A stretch of 64,000 nt of DNA, from positions 6,521 to 70,520 of the forward strand of contig DATJFV010000054.1 in NCBI GenBank assembly GCA_035495435.1. Reading direction: 5' to 3'. The notes under the pieces were generated by a model, which did no database searches, had not been told where the DNA came from, and was given only the letters and a program-made list of their open reading frames with translations. Shown here one piece after another: positions 1-7,515 of the stretch. The first letter of the stretch is position 1, and every line of letters starts with the position of its first letter. Source of the DNA: JBDSKH01 sp035495435 (GTDB lineage: Bacteria > Actinomycetota > Actinomycetes > Actinomycetales > Microbacteriaceae). Made by a program: the position numbers and the translations under genes.

Positions 1-229
1 GTTCTTCAATTCGTGGAACGACTTCTACGGCCCGCTGCTGTACACCAGCGAGAACCAGGAGTGGTGGCCGGTGGCCTACGGGCTGGCGACCTTCCGCGGC
101 AGCCACAGCACCAACTGGAGTCTGACCATGGCCATCACCATGCTGGTGATGATCCCCGTCGTGCTCATCTTCTTCTTCGCCCAACGCGTCTTCGTCGAGG
201 GCATCACGCTGACAGGAGTCAAGGGATAG
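1..229 (+). CDS. Carbohydrate ABC transporter permease, C-terminal fragment
   Basis: Cut by the window edge: only the last 75 residues are present, read from base 2. They comprise an extracytoplasmic-looking stretch rich in Trp and Tyr, one strongly hydrophobic helix, and the tail QRVFVEGITLTGVKG. A C-terminal GIxxGxVKG is characteristic of MalG-type inner-membrane subunits of sugar ABC importers (CUT1 family). The stop codon TAG shares its last base with the GTG start of the next gene, so the transporter is translationally linked to a glycosidase and a sugar kinase. The substrate is probably a glycoside, but it cannot be named from this fragment. Confidence 0.85.
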   Translation, partial: FFNSWNDFYGPLLYTSENQEWWPVAYGLATFRGSHSTNWSLTMAITMLVMIPVVLIFFFAQRVFVEGITLTGVKG

Positions 230-1470
230 TGAAACTCACCGTCGTGGGGGGCGGCTCGACCTACACCCCCGAGCTCGTGGACGGGTTCGCGCGGCTGCGC
301 GACGTGCTTCCGGTGGAGGAGCTGTGGCTGGTCGACCCCGACCCGTCGCGCCTCGAGCTGGTCGGCGGGGTCGCGCAGCGCATGTTCGCGCGCGCCGGAC
401 ATCCCGGGCGGGTGCGCACCACATCCGATCTCGTCGAGGGAGTCGCCGACGCCGATGCCGTGCTGATCCAGCTGCGGATCGGCGGCCAGGACGCCCGCCG
501 GGGCGATGAGACCTGGCCGCACGAGGTGCACTGCATCGGTCAGGAGACCACCGGCCCCGGCGGGTTCGCCAAGGCGCTGCGCACGGTTCCGGTGGTGCTG
601 AAGGTGGCGGATGCCGTGCGGGCTCATGCGAAGACGGACGCCTGGATCGTCGACTTCACCAACCCCGTCGGCATCGTCACCCGCGCCCTGTTGCAGGAGG
701 GTCACCGGGCGGTGGGGCTCTGCAACGTGGCGATCGGCTTCCAGCGCCGGTTTGCCGGGATGCTCGGCGTCGCTCCCGACGAGGTCGCGCTCGGCCACGC
801 CGGACTCAACCACCTCACCTGGATCCGGTCGGTCGTCGCCGGCGGCACCGACCAACTGCCCGCCATGTTCGACGCCTTCGCCGACGACACCGGGCAGCTC
901 GAGATCGCCCGCCTGATCGGCGCGGTGCCGAGCTACTACCTGCGCTACTACTACGCCCACGACCGGGTGCTCGAGGAGCAGCTGCACGAAACCACGCGCG
1001 CCGAGGCGGTGCAGCAGGTCGAGCGCGAACTGCTGGAGCTCTACGCCGACCCGACCGTCGACACCAAGCCCGCCGCGCTCGAACGCCGCGGCGGCGCCTT
1101 CTACTCCGAGGCGGCGATCGAGCTGCTGTCGGGACTCGTGGGCGGCATCGACCAGACTCGGGTGGTGAACCTGCGCAACGACGGCACGCTGCCGTTCCTG
1201 CCCGACGACCACGTGATCGAGGTTCCGGCCCGCGTCACAGCCGCCGGGGTCGAGGCGTTGCCGGTGCCGGCGTTCGACGACGACATCCGCGGGCTCATCT
1301 CCGCCGTCGCCGGGTACGAGCGCCTCGCCCTCGACGCCGCCGTGCACGGCGGGCGCGACCGGGTGCTGCGGGCCATGCAGGCCCACCCGCTGGTGTTGCA
1401 GTACGACCGCGCCGAGAAGCTCACCGACCTGCTGCTCGCCCACAACAGGGAGCACCTCGCGTGGGCGTGA
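229..1470 (+). CDS. 6-phospho-beta-glucosidase, glycoside hydrolase family 4
   Basis: 413 residues. The N-terminus MKLTVVGGGSTYTPELVDGF is the NAD-binding start of GH4 enzymes, which cleave phospho-glycosides by an NAD- and metal-dependent redox mechanism. The family motifs GLCNVAIGF (metal-ligand Cys) and GLNHLTW follow in the expected order, and the length fits the family. I chose the GTG at 229 because it overlaps the upstream permease stop by one base and begins exactly at the Rossmann motif; longer upstream reading lacks homology. Together with the permease and the downstream kinase it forms a sugar uptake and hydrolysis operon. The exact sugar, including alpha versus beta specificity, is inferred from the family only. 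Confidence 0.88.
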   Translation: MKLTVVGGGSTYTPELVDGFARLRDVLPVEELWLVDPDPSRLELVGGVAQRMFARAGHPGRVRTTSDLVEGVADADAVLIQLRIGGQDARRGDETWPHEVHCIGQETTGPGGFAKALRTVPVVLKVADAVRAHAKTDAWIVDFTNPVGIVTRALLQEGHRAVGLCNVAIGFQRRFAGMLGVAPDEVALGHAGLNHLTWIRSVVAGGTDQLPAMFDAFADDTGQLEIARLIGAVPSYYLRYYYAHDRVLEEQLHETTRAEAVQQVERELLELYADPTVDTKPAALERRGGAFYSEAAIELLSGLVGGIDQTRVVNLRNDGTLPFLPDDHVIEVPARVTAAGVEALPVPAFDDDIRGLISAVAGYERLALDAAVHGGRDRVLRAMQAHPLVLQYDRAEKLTDLLLAHNREHLAWA

Positions 1471-2429
1471 CCGACCACGGCCTCATCGTCGGCGTCGACG
1501 GCGGCGGCTCGAAGACCCACGCCGTCGCGCTGACCCTCGACGGCGAGCTCGTCGGGCGTGGGGACGGGCCCGGCTCCAGCCCGCACTGGATCGGGGTGGA
1601 GGCATCGATCGACATCGTCGATGCCGCCGTGCGCGCCGCGCTCGGCGGGGGCACGGCCGCCCAGGCCAACCTCTACCTCTCCGGGCTCGACCTGGAGGCC
1701 GAGGTGACGGCGTACACGGCGGCGCTGGTGCAGATGCCCTGGGCCGGGCCACGCACGGTCGTCGCCAACGACCTCTGGGCGCTGCTGCGCGCCGGCACCG
1801 AGTCGCCGGATGCCGTGGCCGTCATCTGCGGTACCGGCATCAATGCCGTCGGGGTGCGCGCCGACGGGGCAACCGTGCGCTTCGCCGCGCTGGGCCCTAT
1901 CTCGGGCGACTGGGGCGGCGGATCGGGTCTCGGGGAGGAGGCGCTCTGGCACGCCGCCCGCGACGAGGACGGCCGCGGGCCCGCGACGCTGCTGCGCGAT
2001 GCGGTGCTGCGCGGCATGGGCGTGTCGAGCATCGCCCGGCTCACCGAAGACCTGCACCTCGGCCGCCGGGCGCTCACCGAGCTGGCGGTGCTCTCACCCG
2101 CCGTGTTCGACGCGGCGCGGCAGGGGGATGCGGTGGCCGGCGCCCTCGTCGACCGTCAGGCGGCCGAGGTGGTGGCTTTCGCCCGCGCCGCTCTCACCCG
2201 CCTGGAGCTTCTCGATCGCGAGGTGCCGGTGGTGCTCGGCGGCGGCATCATCCGGGCCGGCGACGAGCGGCTGATGCGCGGAATCTCGGAGGGACTGGCG
2301 GCCGATGCTCCGCACGCCCGGATCGTGATCGTCTCCGCACCGCCGATCGTGGGTGCGGGGCTGCTGGCCCTCGAGTCGGCCGGCGCCTCCCCCGCAGCGC
2401 TCGACCGAGCCCGAGCAGCCCTCTCCTGA
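1461..2429 (+). CDS. BadF/BadG/BcrA/BcrD-type sugar kinase (N-acetylglucosamine kinase-like)
   Basis: 322 residues. Residues 8-20 (GLIVGVDGGGSKT) form the phosphate-1 loop of the ASKHA ATPase fold. CGTGINAVG and the glycine-rich GDWGGGSGLGEEAL near residues 118-165 fit the second phosphate and adenosine motifs of N-acetylglucosamine kinase-like proteins. The GTG at 1461 lies 8-9 bases after AGGGAG and overlaps the GH4 gene by 10 bp. An alternative GTG at 1467 would give a 4-bp GTGA overlap. In this operon it probably phosphorylates the imported or released amino sugar or glucose; the substrate is inferred. Confidence 0.85.
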   Translation: MGVTDHGLIVGVDGGGSKTHAVALTLDGELVGRGDGPGSSPHWIGVEASIDIVDAAVRAALGGGTAAQANLYLSGLDLEAEVTAYTAALVQMPWAGPRTVVANDLWALLRAGTESPDAVAVICGTGINAVGVRADGATVRFAALGPISGDWGGGSGLGEEALWHAARDEDGRGPATLLRDAVLRGMGVSSIARLTEDLHLGRRALTELAVLSPAVFDAARQGDAVAGALVDRQAAEVVAFARAALTRLELLDREVPVVLGGGIIRAGDERLMRGISEGLAADAPHARIVIVSAPPIVGAGLLALESAGASPAALDRARAALS

Positions 2430-2448
2430 GCGGCAGATCTCAGGAGAA
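2423..2448 (+). terminator. Hairpin at the end of the sugar operon
   Basis: TCTCCTGAG (2423-2431) and its exact complement CTCAGGAGA (2440-2448) enclose an 8-nt loop. The first arm overlaps the kinase stop codon. There is no T-run, so this is either a weak intrinsic terminator or an mRNA 3'-end structure. The core CTCAGGAGAA recurs at the end of the MFS gene near 36615. Confidence 0.5.
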
Positions 2449-2503
2449 CCTGCCCGAAACCGGACTCCGGGGCCTGTGAGGCGGCTACCGTCCTGAGTTA
2501 CGC

Positions 2504-2592
2504 CGGTCGAGTGCCGGCGTAGCCCCTCGTCGGTCGAGTGCCGGCGAAGCCCCTCGTCGGTCGAGTGCCGGCGTAGCCGGTGTATCGAGACC
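2504..2592. repeat. Dispersed repeat, three-head copy
   Basis: Two 27-bp units (2504-2530 and 2531-2557) differ at one base. A third head (2558-2577) runs into a tail containing GTATCGAGACC. The head core is CGGTCGAGTGCCGGCG. The same head-tail design occurs with two heads inside prpD (44131-44187) and with one head between the tRNA genes at 63910-63946. This copy lies between the convergent kinase and FMN reductase genes. Confidence 0.8.
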
Positions 2593-2595
2593 CCG

Positions 2596-3180
2596 CTACG
2601 CTGCCGCCGCCAGCTTCCCGTCCCGCACGGTGCGCAGCGCACCGGCCCACGCCACGAGCTGGTCGAGCTGCGTCGTGAGCTGTGCCTCCTGCCCGCCGGT
2701 GGGCGCGAACTCCGTGTAGTTCACGAAGTCGCTGCTGAAGGCGAACGACACCTGCTGGCGCACGTCGGCGATCTGCACCTCGCCGAGGACGAGGCGCAGG
2801 TGCTCGGCCGCGCGCACGCCCCCGTGCACGCCGTAGCTGACGAGCCCGGCGGCCTTGTCGTTCCACTCGCGGTAGATGAAGTCGATGGCGTTCTTCAGCG
2901 CGCCGCTGGTGGAGTGGTTGTACTCCGGGGTGACGAAGATGAACCCGTCGAACGACGCGATCTTGTCGGCCCAGGCGCGGGTGTGGGGGTTGGCGTACTG
3001 GCCGGCGGATGCGGGGATCGCCTCGTCGAGGTGCGGCAGCTGGAAGTCGGCGAGGTCGACGAGCTCGAAGGCGGCGTCGTCTCGGGCGACCGCGTGGTCG
3101 TACACCCATTTCGCGACCTGCTCGCCGTTGCGGCCGGGACGGGTGCTGCCGATGATGATGCCGATGCGGACCTGGGACAT
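2596..3180 (-). CDS. NADPH-dependent FMN reductase family protein
   Basis: 194 residues with a flavodoxin-like fold. IGIIIGSTRPGRNGEQVAKW at the N-terminus is the FMN phosphate-binding loop. TPEYNHSTSGALKNAIDF near residues 83-100 is the second flavin-contact motif of the NAD(P)H:FMN/quinone reductase (YieF/ArsH-like) family. The ATG at 3180 is preceded by GAGGAG. The gene diverges from a MarR regulator, and the intergenic inverted repeat suggests that regulator controls it, as for many quinone- or electrophile-induced reductases. The physiological acceptor is unknown. Confidence 0.88.
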   Translation of the reverse strand: MSQVRIGIIIGSTRPGRNGEQVAKWVYDHAVARDDAAFELVDLADFQLPHLDEAIPASAGQYANPHTRAWADKIASFDGFIFVTPEYNHSTSGALKNAIDFIYREWNDKAAGLVSYGVHGGVRAAEHLRLVLGEVQIADVRQQVSFAFSSDFVNYTEFAPTGGQEAQLTTQLDQLVAWAGALRTVRDGKLAAAA

Positions 3181-3198
3181 GACGCTCCTCGATGTAGG

Positions 3199-3240
3199 TG
3201 ATGTGTCAACCGAAACCTAGCACGATTCGTTGACACGTCA
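3199..3240. promoter_or_regulatory. Inverted-repeat operator in the divergent FMN reductase / marR promoter
   Basis: TGATGTGTCAAC (3199-3210) and GTTGACACGTCA (3229-3240) are inverted copies matching at 11 of 12 bases, with an 18-bp centre. Each arm contains TTGACA on the strand facing outward (3209-3204 on minus, 3230-3235 on plus), so both arms overlap candidate -35 boxes. A TACGAT box follows at 3256-3261 for marR. Regulation by the adjacent MarR protein is inference from position and symmetry. Confidence 0.65.
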
Positions 3241-3268
3241 CCCAATTGGCCCGGGTACGATAGCCGTC

Positions 3269-3796
3269 ATGTCGATGGACGCCGGGGTGAGCGAACAGGA
3301 CTGGCAGCTGTGGCGCGAGTTCCTGACGATGCACCGGCACCTGGCACGTGAGCTCGACCGCCAGCTGCAGCGCGACGCCGGCATCTCGCAGGCCGACTTC
3401 AGCGTGCTGCTGCGCCTCTCCGAGTCGACCACCCAGCGCCTGCGCACCGGTGAGCTCGCCGAGCTGCTCGCCTGGGAGAAGAGCCGCGTCTCGCACCAGG
3501 TGACCCGCATGGAGGCACGTGATCTGCTCGAGCGCTCCGAGTGCGCCGAAGACGGCCGCGGCACCTGGGTGGGTCTCACCGACGAGGGCCGGCGCGTTCT
3601 CCAGGACGCATCGGGCGACCACGCCGCCACCATCCGCTCGCTCTTCTTCGACCACCTGACCGCCGCTGAGAAGGCCGCCCTCGGGGCATCGTCGCGGCGC
3701 ATCCTCGATGCGATGAATCCGGAGGCGTGCGAGATCGCCGCCGAGGTCGGCCTGCCGGGAGCCCCCACCCGCGCCCGCAGGGAACCGGCCGCGTGA
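3269..3796 (+). CDS. MarR family transcriptional regulator
   Basis: 175 residues. The centre is a winged helix: DFSVLLRLSES, then GELAELLAWEKSRVSHQVTR as helix-turn-helix, then the wing with DGRGTWVGLTDEGR, ordered as in MarR repressors. I place the start at ATG 3269, 7 nt after TACGAT (3256-3261) and without a Shine-Dalgarno sequence, which implies a leaderless mRNA. An in-frame ATG at 3230 would lie inside the palindromic operator and is unlikely. The stop overlaps the next gene's GTG by 3 bases, so the regulator is coupled to an FAD oxidoreductase and opposes an FMN reductase. Confidence 0.85.
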   Translation: MSMDAGVSEQDWQLWREFLTMHRHLARELDRQLQRDAGISQADFSVLLRLSESTTQRLRTGELAELLAWEKSRVSHQVTRMEARDLLERSECAEDGRGTWVGLTDEGRRVLQDASGDHAATIRSLFFDHLTAAEKAALGASSRRILDAMNPEACEIAAEVGLPGAPTRARREPAA

Positions 3797-5346
3797 GCGA
3801 CCTGCCCGCGTCCGCCGACGTCGTCATCGTCGGCGGCGGCCACAACGGACTCACCGCCGCCGCCTACCTGGCCTCCGCCGGCAAGAGCGTGGTGCTGCTC
3901 GAGCGCCTGCCCGCCTTCGGCGGTGCCGCCGTCTCGGCGCCGGCGTTCCCCGGGGTCGACGCCCGGCTGTCGCGCTACTCGTATCTGGTGAGCCTGCTAC
4001 CGCAGAAGATCATCGGCGACCTTCGGCTCGACGTGCGTCTGGCCCGCCGCCGGTATTCGTCGTACACGCCGCTGCCGGGTACCGACCGGGGGCTGCTCGT
4101 CGATACCGGTGATCCGGTGGCGACCGATGAGTCGTTCGCCTCCCTCGGCGCCGCGCAGGACGCGGCCGCCTGGCGGCTGTTCTATTCGCGCACCGAGCGG
4201 CTGGCGCGGGCACTGTTCCCGTCGGTGACCGAGCCGCTCGCCACCCGCTCGGAGGCACGGCGGCTGGTGGGCGACGACGCGATCTGGGACGACTTCATCG
4301 AGCACCCGGTGGGCGCGGCGGTCGAGCGCGACTTCGCCGACGACCTGGTGCGCGGTGTGGTGCTGACCGATGCGCTGATCGGCACCTTCGCCCCCAACGT
4401 CGACGCGTCGCTGGCCGGCAACCGGTGCTTCCTGTACCACGTGATCGGCGGTGGCACGGGTGACTGGGATGTTCCGGTCGGCGGCATGGGGGCGGTGAGC
4501 GGGGCGCTCTGGCGCGCCGCGGTCGACGCCGGTGCGCGGCTCGTCAGCGACGCCGAGGTGACGGCGATCACACCGGATGGCGAGGTGACGGTGAACGGCG
4601 AGCACCGCATCCAGGCCGGAACGGTGCTGTCGAACGTGGCGCCGTTCGAGCTCGCGCGGCTGCTCGGCGAGACCCCGCCCACCAAGCCCGAGGGCGCGCA
4701 GGTCAAGGTGAACCTGCTGCTGAAGCGCCTGCCGCGGCTGCGGCAGGCGTCGGTGGATGCGGTGGCCGCGTTCGGGGGCACGTTCCACGCGAACGAGGGC
4801 TGGGCCGCGCTCGACCGGGCCTACACCGCGGCGGCGGGGGGCGGCATCCCGAGCCCGCTGCCGGTGGAGATCTACTGCCACTCACTGACCGACCCCAGCA
4901 TCCTGTCGCCTGAGCTGCAGGCCGCGGGCGCGCAGACGCTCACCGTGTTCGGGCTGCACACGCCCGACCGGCTGGTCGACGACGCCAGCAACGATGCCCG
5001 CCGTGCCGAGCTGCAGGCGGCCGTGTTCGCCTCGCTGGACCAGGTGCTGGCCGAACCGCTCGCCGACGTGCTGCTCACCGACGGCGACGGGCGGCCGTGC
5101 GTCGAGACGAAGACGACGCTCGACATCGAGCGCGCCCTGCACATGCCGGGGGGCAACATCTTCCACGGGCCGCTGTCGTGGCCGTTCGCCGAGGACGACG
5201 CCGACCTGTCCACTCCGGCGGCGCGCTGGGGCGTGCAGACCGCCCACGACCGGATCCTGCTCTGCGGCTCGGGTGCCGTGCGCGGGGGTGCGGTGAGCGG
5301 CATCGGGGGCCACAACGCGGCGATGGCGGTGCTCGAGGCGTCCTAG
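3793..5346 (+). CDS. NAD(P)/FAD-dependent oxidoreductase, phytoene desaturase-like
   Basis: 517 residues. Residues 7-33 carry the FAD-binding beta-alpha-beta motif (VVIVGGGHNGLTAAAYLASA) ending in LLER. The C-terminal part contains a second FAD-contact segment, ILLCGSGAVRGGAVSGIGGHN, as in CrtI-like amine-oxidase-superfamily proteins. The length matches the family of carotenoid desaturase relatives (pyridine nucleotide-disulfide oxidoreductase domain protein 2-like). The start GTG 3793 gives a GTGA overlap with marR. No carotenoid genes are nearby, so the substrate is open; co-regulation by the MarR protein is likely. Confidence 0.8.
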   Translation: MSDLPASADVVIVGGGHNGLTAAAYLASAGKSVVLLERLPAFGGAAVSAPAFPGVDARLSRYSYLVSLLPQKIIGDLRLDVRLARRRYSSYTPLPGTDRGLLVDTGDPVATDESFASLGAAQDAAAWRLFYSRTERLARALFPSVTEPLATRSEARRLVGDDAIWDDFIEHPVGAAVERDFADDLVRGVVLTDALIGTFAPNVDASLAGNRCFLYHVIGGGTGDWDVPVGGMGAVSGALWRAAVDAGARLVSDAEVTAITPDGEVTVNGEHRIQAGTVLSNVAPFELARLLGETPPTKPEGAQVKVNLLLKRLPRLRQASVDAVAAFGGTFHANEGWAALDRAYTAAAGGGIPSPLPVEIYCHSLTDPSILSPELQAAGAQTLTVFGLHTPDRLVDDASNDARRAELQAAVFASLDQVLAEPLADVLLTDGDGRPCVETKTTLDIERALHMPGGNIFHGPLSWPFAEDDADLSTPAARWGVQTAHDRILLCGSGAVRGGAVSGIGGHNAAMAVLEAS

Positions 5347-5356
5347 CGGCGCCGCG

Positions 5357-5911
5357 CTAGTCCCAGTCGTTCGGGGCGGGGGTGCGCGTGCCCGGCAGCC
5401 GGGTGTCGGCGGCCCAGGCGGTCATCCACGCCGGAGCCGGTCGTTCGGTGACGTCGACTCCGGTGATCTCGCCGAGCTCGGCCATGCTGACAACGCCTCC
5501 GCTGTCGCGGAGGAAGCGCCCGGCGACGTAGGCGCGGGCGGTCACCTCACCGTGGCGCACGAATCGCTGCTCGATGTACACGGCGCGCTCGTCGTATCCG
5601 GCGATGCGGGTTTCGAGGGTGAAGCGCTGCCCGAGTTCGAGCGACCGGCGGTAGGTGATGGTCTGCAGCGCCACGACCGGGTAGACCCCTGCGGCACGGA
5701 CCTTCGGCCAGGCGCCGGAGCGCAGCATGAGGTCGTAGCGCGAGTAGTCCATGAGCCCCAGGTACACGCTGTTGTTCATGTGCCGCAGTTCGTCGATGTC
5801 GGTCAGCCACACCCGCTCCCGGGTGATGCCGACGTCGTGCAGCCCGAGGGTTCCGGGGCGCGCGGTCAGGCGGATGCGCAGCAGACGCAGGTAGCGGCGA
5901 AACCAGTCCAC
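5357..5911 (-). CDS. Acyl-CoA thioesterase-like (hot-dog fold) protein
   Basis: 184 residues. The region TDIDELRHMNNSVYLGLMDYSRYDLM resembles the active-site helix of 4-hydroxybenzoyl-CoA-thioesterase/THEM6-like hot-dog proteins, where Asp or Asn near HMNN sits at the catalytic position. The beta-sheet that follows (QTITYRRSLELGQRFTLETRI) fits the same fold. I chose GTG 5911 (VDWFRRYLRLL), which begins with an amphipathic helix; an upstream ATG at 5968 would fall in a hairpin-rich intergenic region. It is convergent with the FAD oxidoreductase. The natural thioester is unknown. Confidence 0.75.
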   Translation of the reverse strand: MDWFRRYLRLLRIRLTARPGTLGLHDVGITRERVWLTDIDELRHMNNSVYLGLMDYSRYDLMLRSGAWPKVRAAGVYPVVALQTITYRRSLELGQRFTLETRIAGYDERAVYIEQRFVRHGEVTARAYVAGRFLRDSGGVVSMAELGEITGVDVTERPAPAWMTAWAADTRLPGTRTPAPNDWD

Positions 5912-5952
5912 GGTCGGGAACGTTAGCCGCCCCGCGCGCGGGCCGCGCATCC

Positions 5953-5971
5953 GCTGTGGGGGTCCCACAGC
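5953..5971. other. Perfect short hairpin
   Basis: GCTGTGGG (5953-5960), a 3-nt loop, and CCCACAGC (5964-5971). It lies between the thioesterase gene and the glycosylase gene, both on the minus strand, so it may end glycosylase transcription or structure the thioesterase leader. Confidence 0.5.
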
Positions 5972-5995
5972 ATCCGGTCGCCCCGCCCCTGGCTA

Positions 5996-6047
5996 TTTGC
6001 CCGAGAACGACAGGTACCGGGCCCCGTACTCGTGCTTCTCGGGCAAA
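5996..6047. repeat. Perfect 12-bp inverted repeat with structured loop
   Basis: TTTGCCCGAGAA (5996-6007) and TTCTCGGGCAAA (6036-6047) are exact complements around a 28-nt loop. The loop itself contains a near-palindrome centred on GGGCCC. It sits 18 bp downstream of the glycosylase stop, so termination is plausible; a protein-binding site is an alternative. Confidence 0.55.
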
Positions 6048-6065
6048 CAGCGCCGCGCGCCCGGC

Positions 6066-6968
6066 TCAGTGCGCGCGGTGGTCGGCGATGGTCATGCGCG
6101 CGCCGTGGCGCTCGTACCCGATGCCGGCGTGCTCGATGAGGCGCACGACGCGCTGCCGGTGCCCGCGCCACGGCTCGAGCAGTTCGAGCATGCCGTCGTC
6201 GTCGACCCGCTGCCCGGTGAGCGCCCAGCCGACCCGTTTCGCCACGTGGAAGTCGCCGACGCTGACCGAGTCGGGGTCGCCGTGCGAGCGCTGCACCACC
6301 TCGTGCGCGGTCCAGATGCCGACACCGGGGATGGTGCGCATCCGCCGGATCGCCTCCCCGGCATCCGCCCCGGCCGCGCGCTCGAGCGCATCGCCGACGG
6401 CGACGACGCGCATGACCGTGTCGGAGCGCTGCGGCCCGACCCCCGCCCGGTGCCACTCCCATGACGGGATGCGCCGCCACACGTCGGCGGGCGGCGCCAC
6501 GCGCATGCCCAGCGGCGCCGGCCCCAGCGCGGGCGTGCCGTGCCGGGCCAGCAGCTGCCGCCAGGCGCGCTTCTGCTCGATGCCGGTGACCTTCTGCCCC
6601 AGCACGGTCGGCACGAGGAACGGCAGGATCCGGCCTGCCCGGGTGAGGCGCAGCCCCGCGAATCGGCGGTGCAGTTCGGCCACCAGGGGGTGAGCTGCGG
6701 CGTCGAAGCCGGCGGGGTCGTCGTGGGCACCGCAGAGCGCCGGCACCTGTGCGATCGCGGGCTCTGCCCCGGGGCCCCAGGCGTTGCCCTCGATACCGGA
6801 TGCCGTGGCGCGCAGGTGCAGCGTCGCATCCCCCGCGGGGGTCGCCATCGTCAGCCAGAACCCCGACGCGTCCCGCTGGAACGTGGGGTCGGTGCGCCCC
6901 TGCGCGAGCGGCCCCAGCGTCAGCCGCAGCGACACCTCGTGCGCGGGGGTGTACGTCGTGCGGAGCAT
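6066..6968 (-). CDS. DNA-3-methyladenine glycosylase-like protein, HhH-GPD superfamily
   Basis: 300 residues. The helix-hairpin-helix segment IPGVGIWTAHEV and the following acidic loop VSVGDFHVAKR, whose Asp matches the catalytic position, identify an AlkA/8-oxoG-glycosylase-like base-excision enzyme. The N-terminal half resembles the AlkA-type beta domain. I use ATG 6968, because TAGGGT lies 7 nt upstream on the minus strand with no Shine-Dalgarno sequence (leaderless pattern); a GTG at 6977 is possible. The exact lesion specificity is not visible. The protein stands alone, in the same orientation as its flanking genes. Confidence 0.85.
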   Translation of the reverse strand: MLRTTYTPAHEVSLRLTLGPLAQGRTDPTFQRDASGFWLTMATPAGDATLHLRATASGIEGNAWGPGAEPAIAQVPALCGAHDDPAGFDAAAHPLVAELHRRFAGLRLTRAGRILPFLVPTVLGQKVTGIEQKRAWRQLLARHGTPALGPAPLGMRVAPPADVWRRIPSWEWHRAGVGPQRSDTVMRVVAVGDALERAAGADAGEAIRRMRTIPGVGIWTAHEVVQRSHGDPDSVSVGDFHVAKRVGWALTGQRVDDDGMLELLEPWRGHRQRVVRLIEHAGIGYERHGARMTIADHRAH

Positions 6969-7016
6969 CGTCGACACCCTAACCCCCACCACGCACAGAG
7001 CCCCCGCCACGCACAG

Positions 7017-7048
7017 AGCCGGGGCGGACATCGTCGTCCGCCCCGGCT
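7017..7048 (-). terminator. Strong hairpin, 13-bp stem, downstream of the DUF4190-like gene
   Basis: AGCCGGGGCGGAC (7017-7029) and GTCCGCCCCGGCT (7036-7048) pair perfectly around a 6-nt loop. It begins 16 bp after the stop codon of the minus-strand gene at 7065 and insulates the glycosylase gene behind it. There is no U-tract, as is common for hairpin terminators in high-GC actinobacteria. Confidence 0.75.
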
Positions 7049-7064
7049 CAGGGTGTGCTGCGCG

Positions 7065-7373
7065 TCAGCAGGACTGCGTGACGCCGTTCACGGTGACCGT
7101 GCAGGTGCCGAAGGCGCTGGCGAGCGAGAAGATCAGGATGCTCAGCAGGATCGGCCACACGATCGAGATGATGATGCCCGCGATGTTGCCGCCGATGCCC
7201 GCGCCGGCGCGCCGGTTCTGCACGAGGGCGACGATGCTCAGGATCAGGCCGAGCAGCGGGATCAGGAACGCGAAGACGATGCCCGCGATGGTCATTCCCT
7301 TGGCCGGAGCAGCAGCAGGAGCGGCAGCGGCGGCGGGGGTGGGGGCGGGTGCCGGAGCGGCGGGGTCGGTCAT
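7065..7373 (-). CDS. Small DUF4190-like membrane protein
   Basis: 102 residues. An Ala/Pro-rich cytoplasmic head (residues 1-24) precedes two transmembrane helices, about 26-48 (MTIAGIVFAFLIPLLGLILS) and 60-82 (IAGIIISIVWPILLSILIF). A short tail follows with a pair of Cys residues (GTCTVTVNGVTQSC) that could form a disulfide outside the cell. The GMTIAGIVFAFL...ALVQNRR arrangement is typical of DUF4190 proteins. The ATG at 7373 follows GGAGG. Function unknown. Confidence 0.75.
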   Translation of the reverse strand: MTDPAAPAPAPTPAAAAAPAAAPAKGMTIAGIVFAFLIPLLGLILSIVALVQNRRAGAGIGGNIAGIIISIVWPILLSILIFSLASAFGTCTVTVNGVTQSC

Positions 7374-7515
7374 GGGTGGTCCTCCAGGTCGTAGGGCGGC
7401 GCGGATCGCGCCGCCCCAGACTCTAGCGAGCGCCGGTGTCGCAGCGCGAGAGGCTGTCGGCGGCGGGTCGCCATGCGGTATGGGGCCCGAACGGTAATGG
7501 GCCAGAATGGGTGCG

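Noticed and set aside
76..1455. Long open frame antisense to the GH4 gene, and many similar ones elsewhere (for example 9385-11481 minus, 25114-26973 plus, 53899-56130 minus)
   Set aside because: High GC removes stop codons from shadow frames. The proteins are Arg/Gly/Pro-rich without domains, while the opposite strand has clear families.
3793..5346. Carotenoid biosynthesis cluster
   Set aside because: Only a phytoene-desaturase-like oxidoreductase is present; crtE, crtB and lycopene genes are missing.
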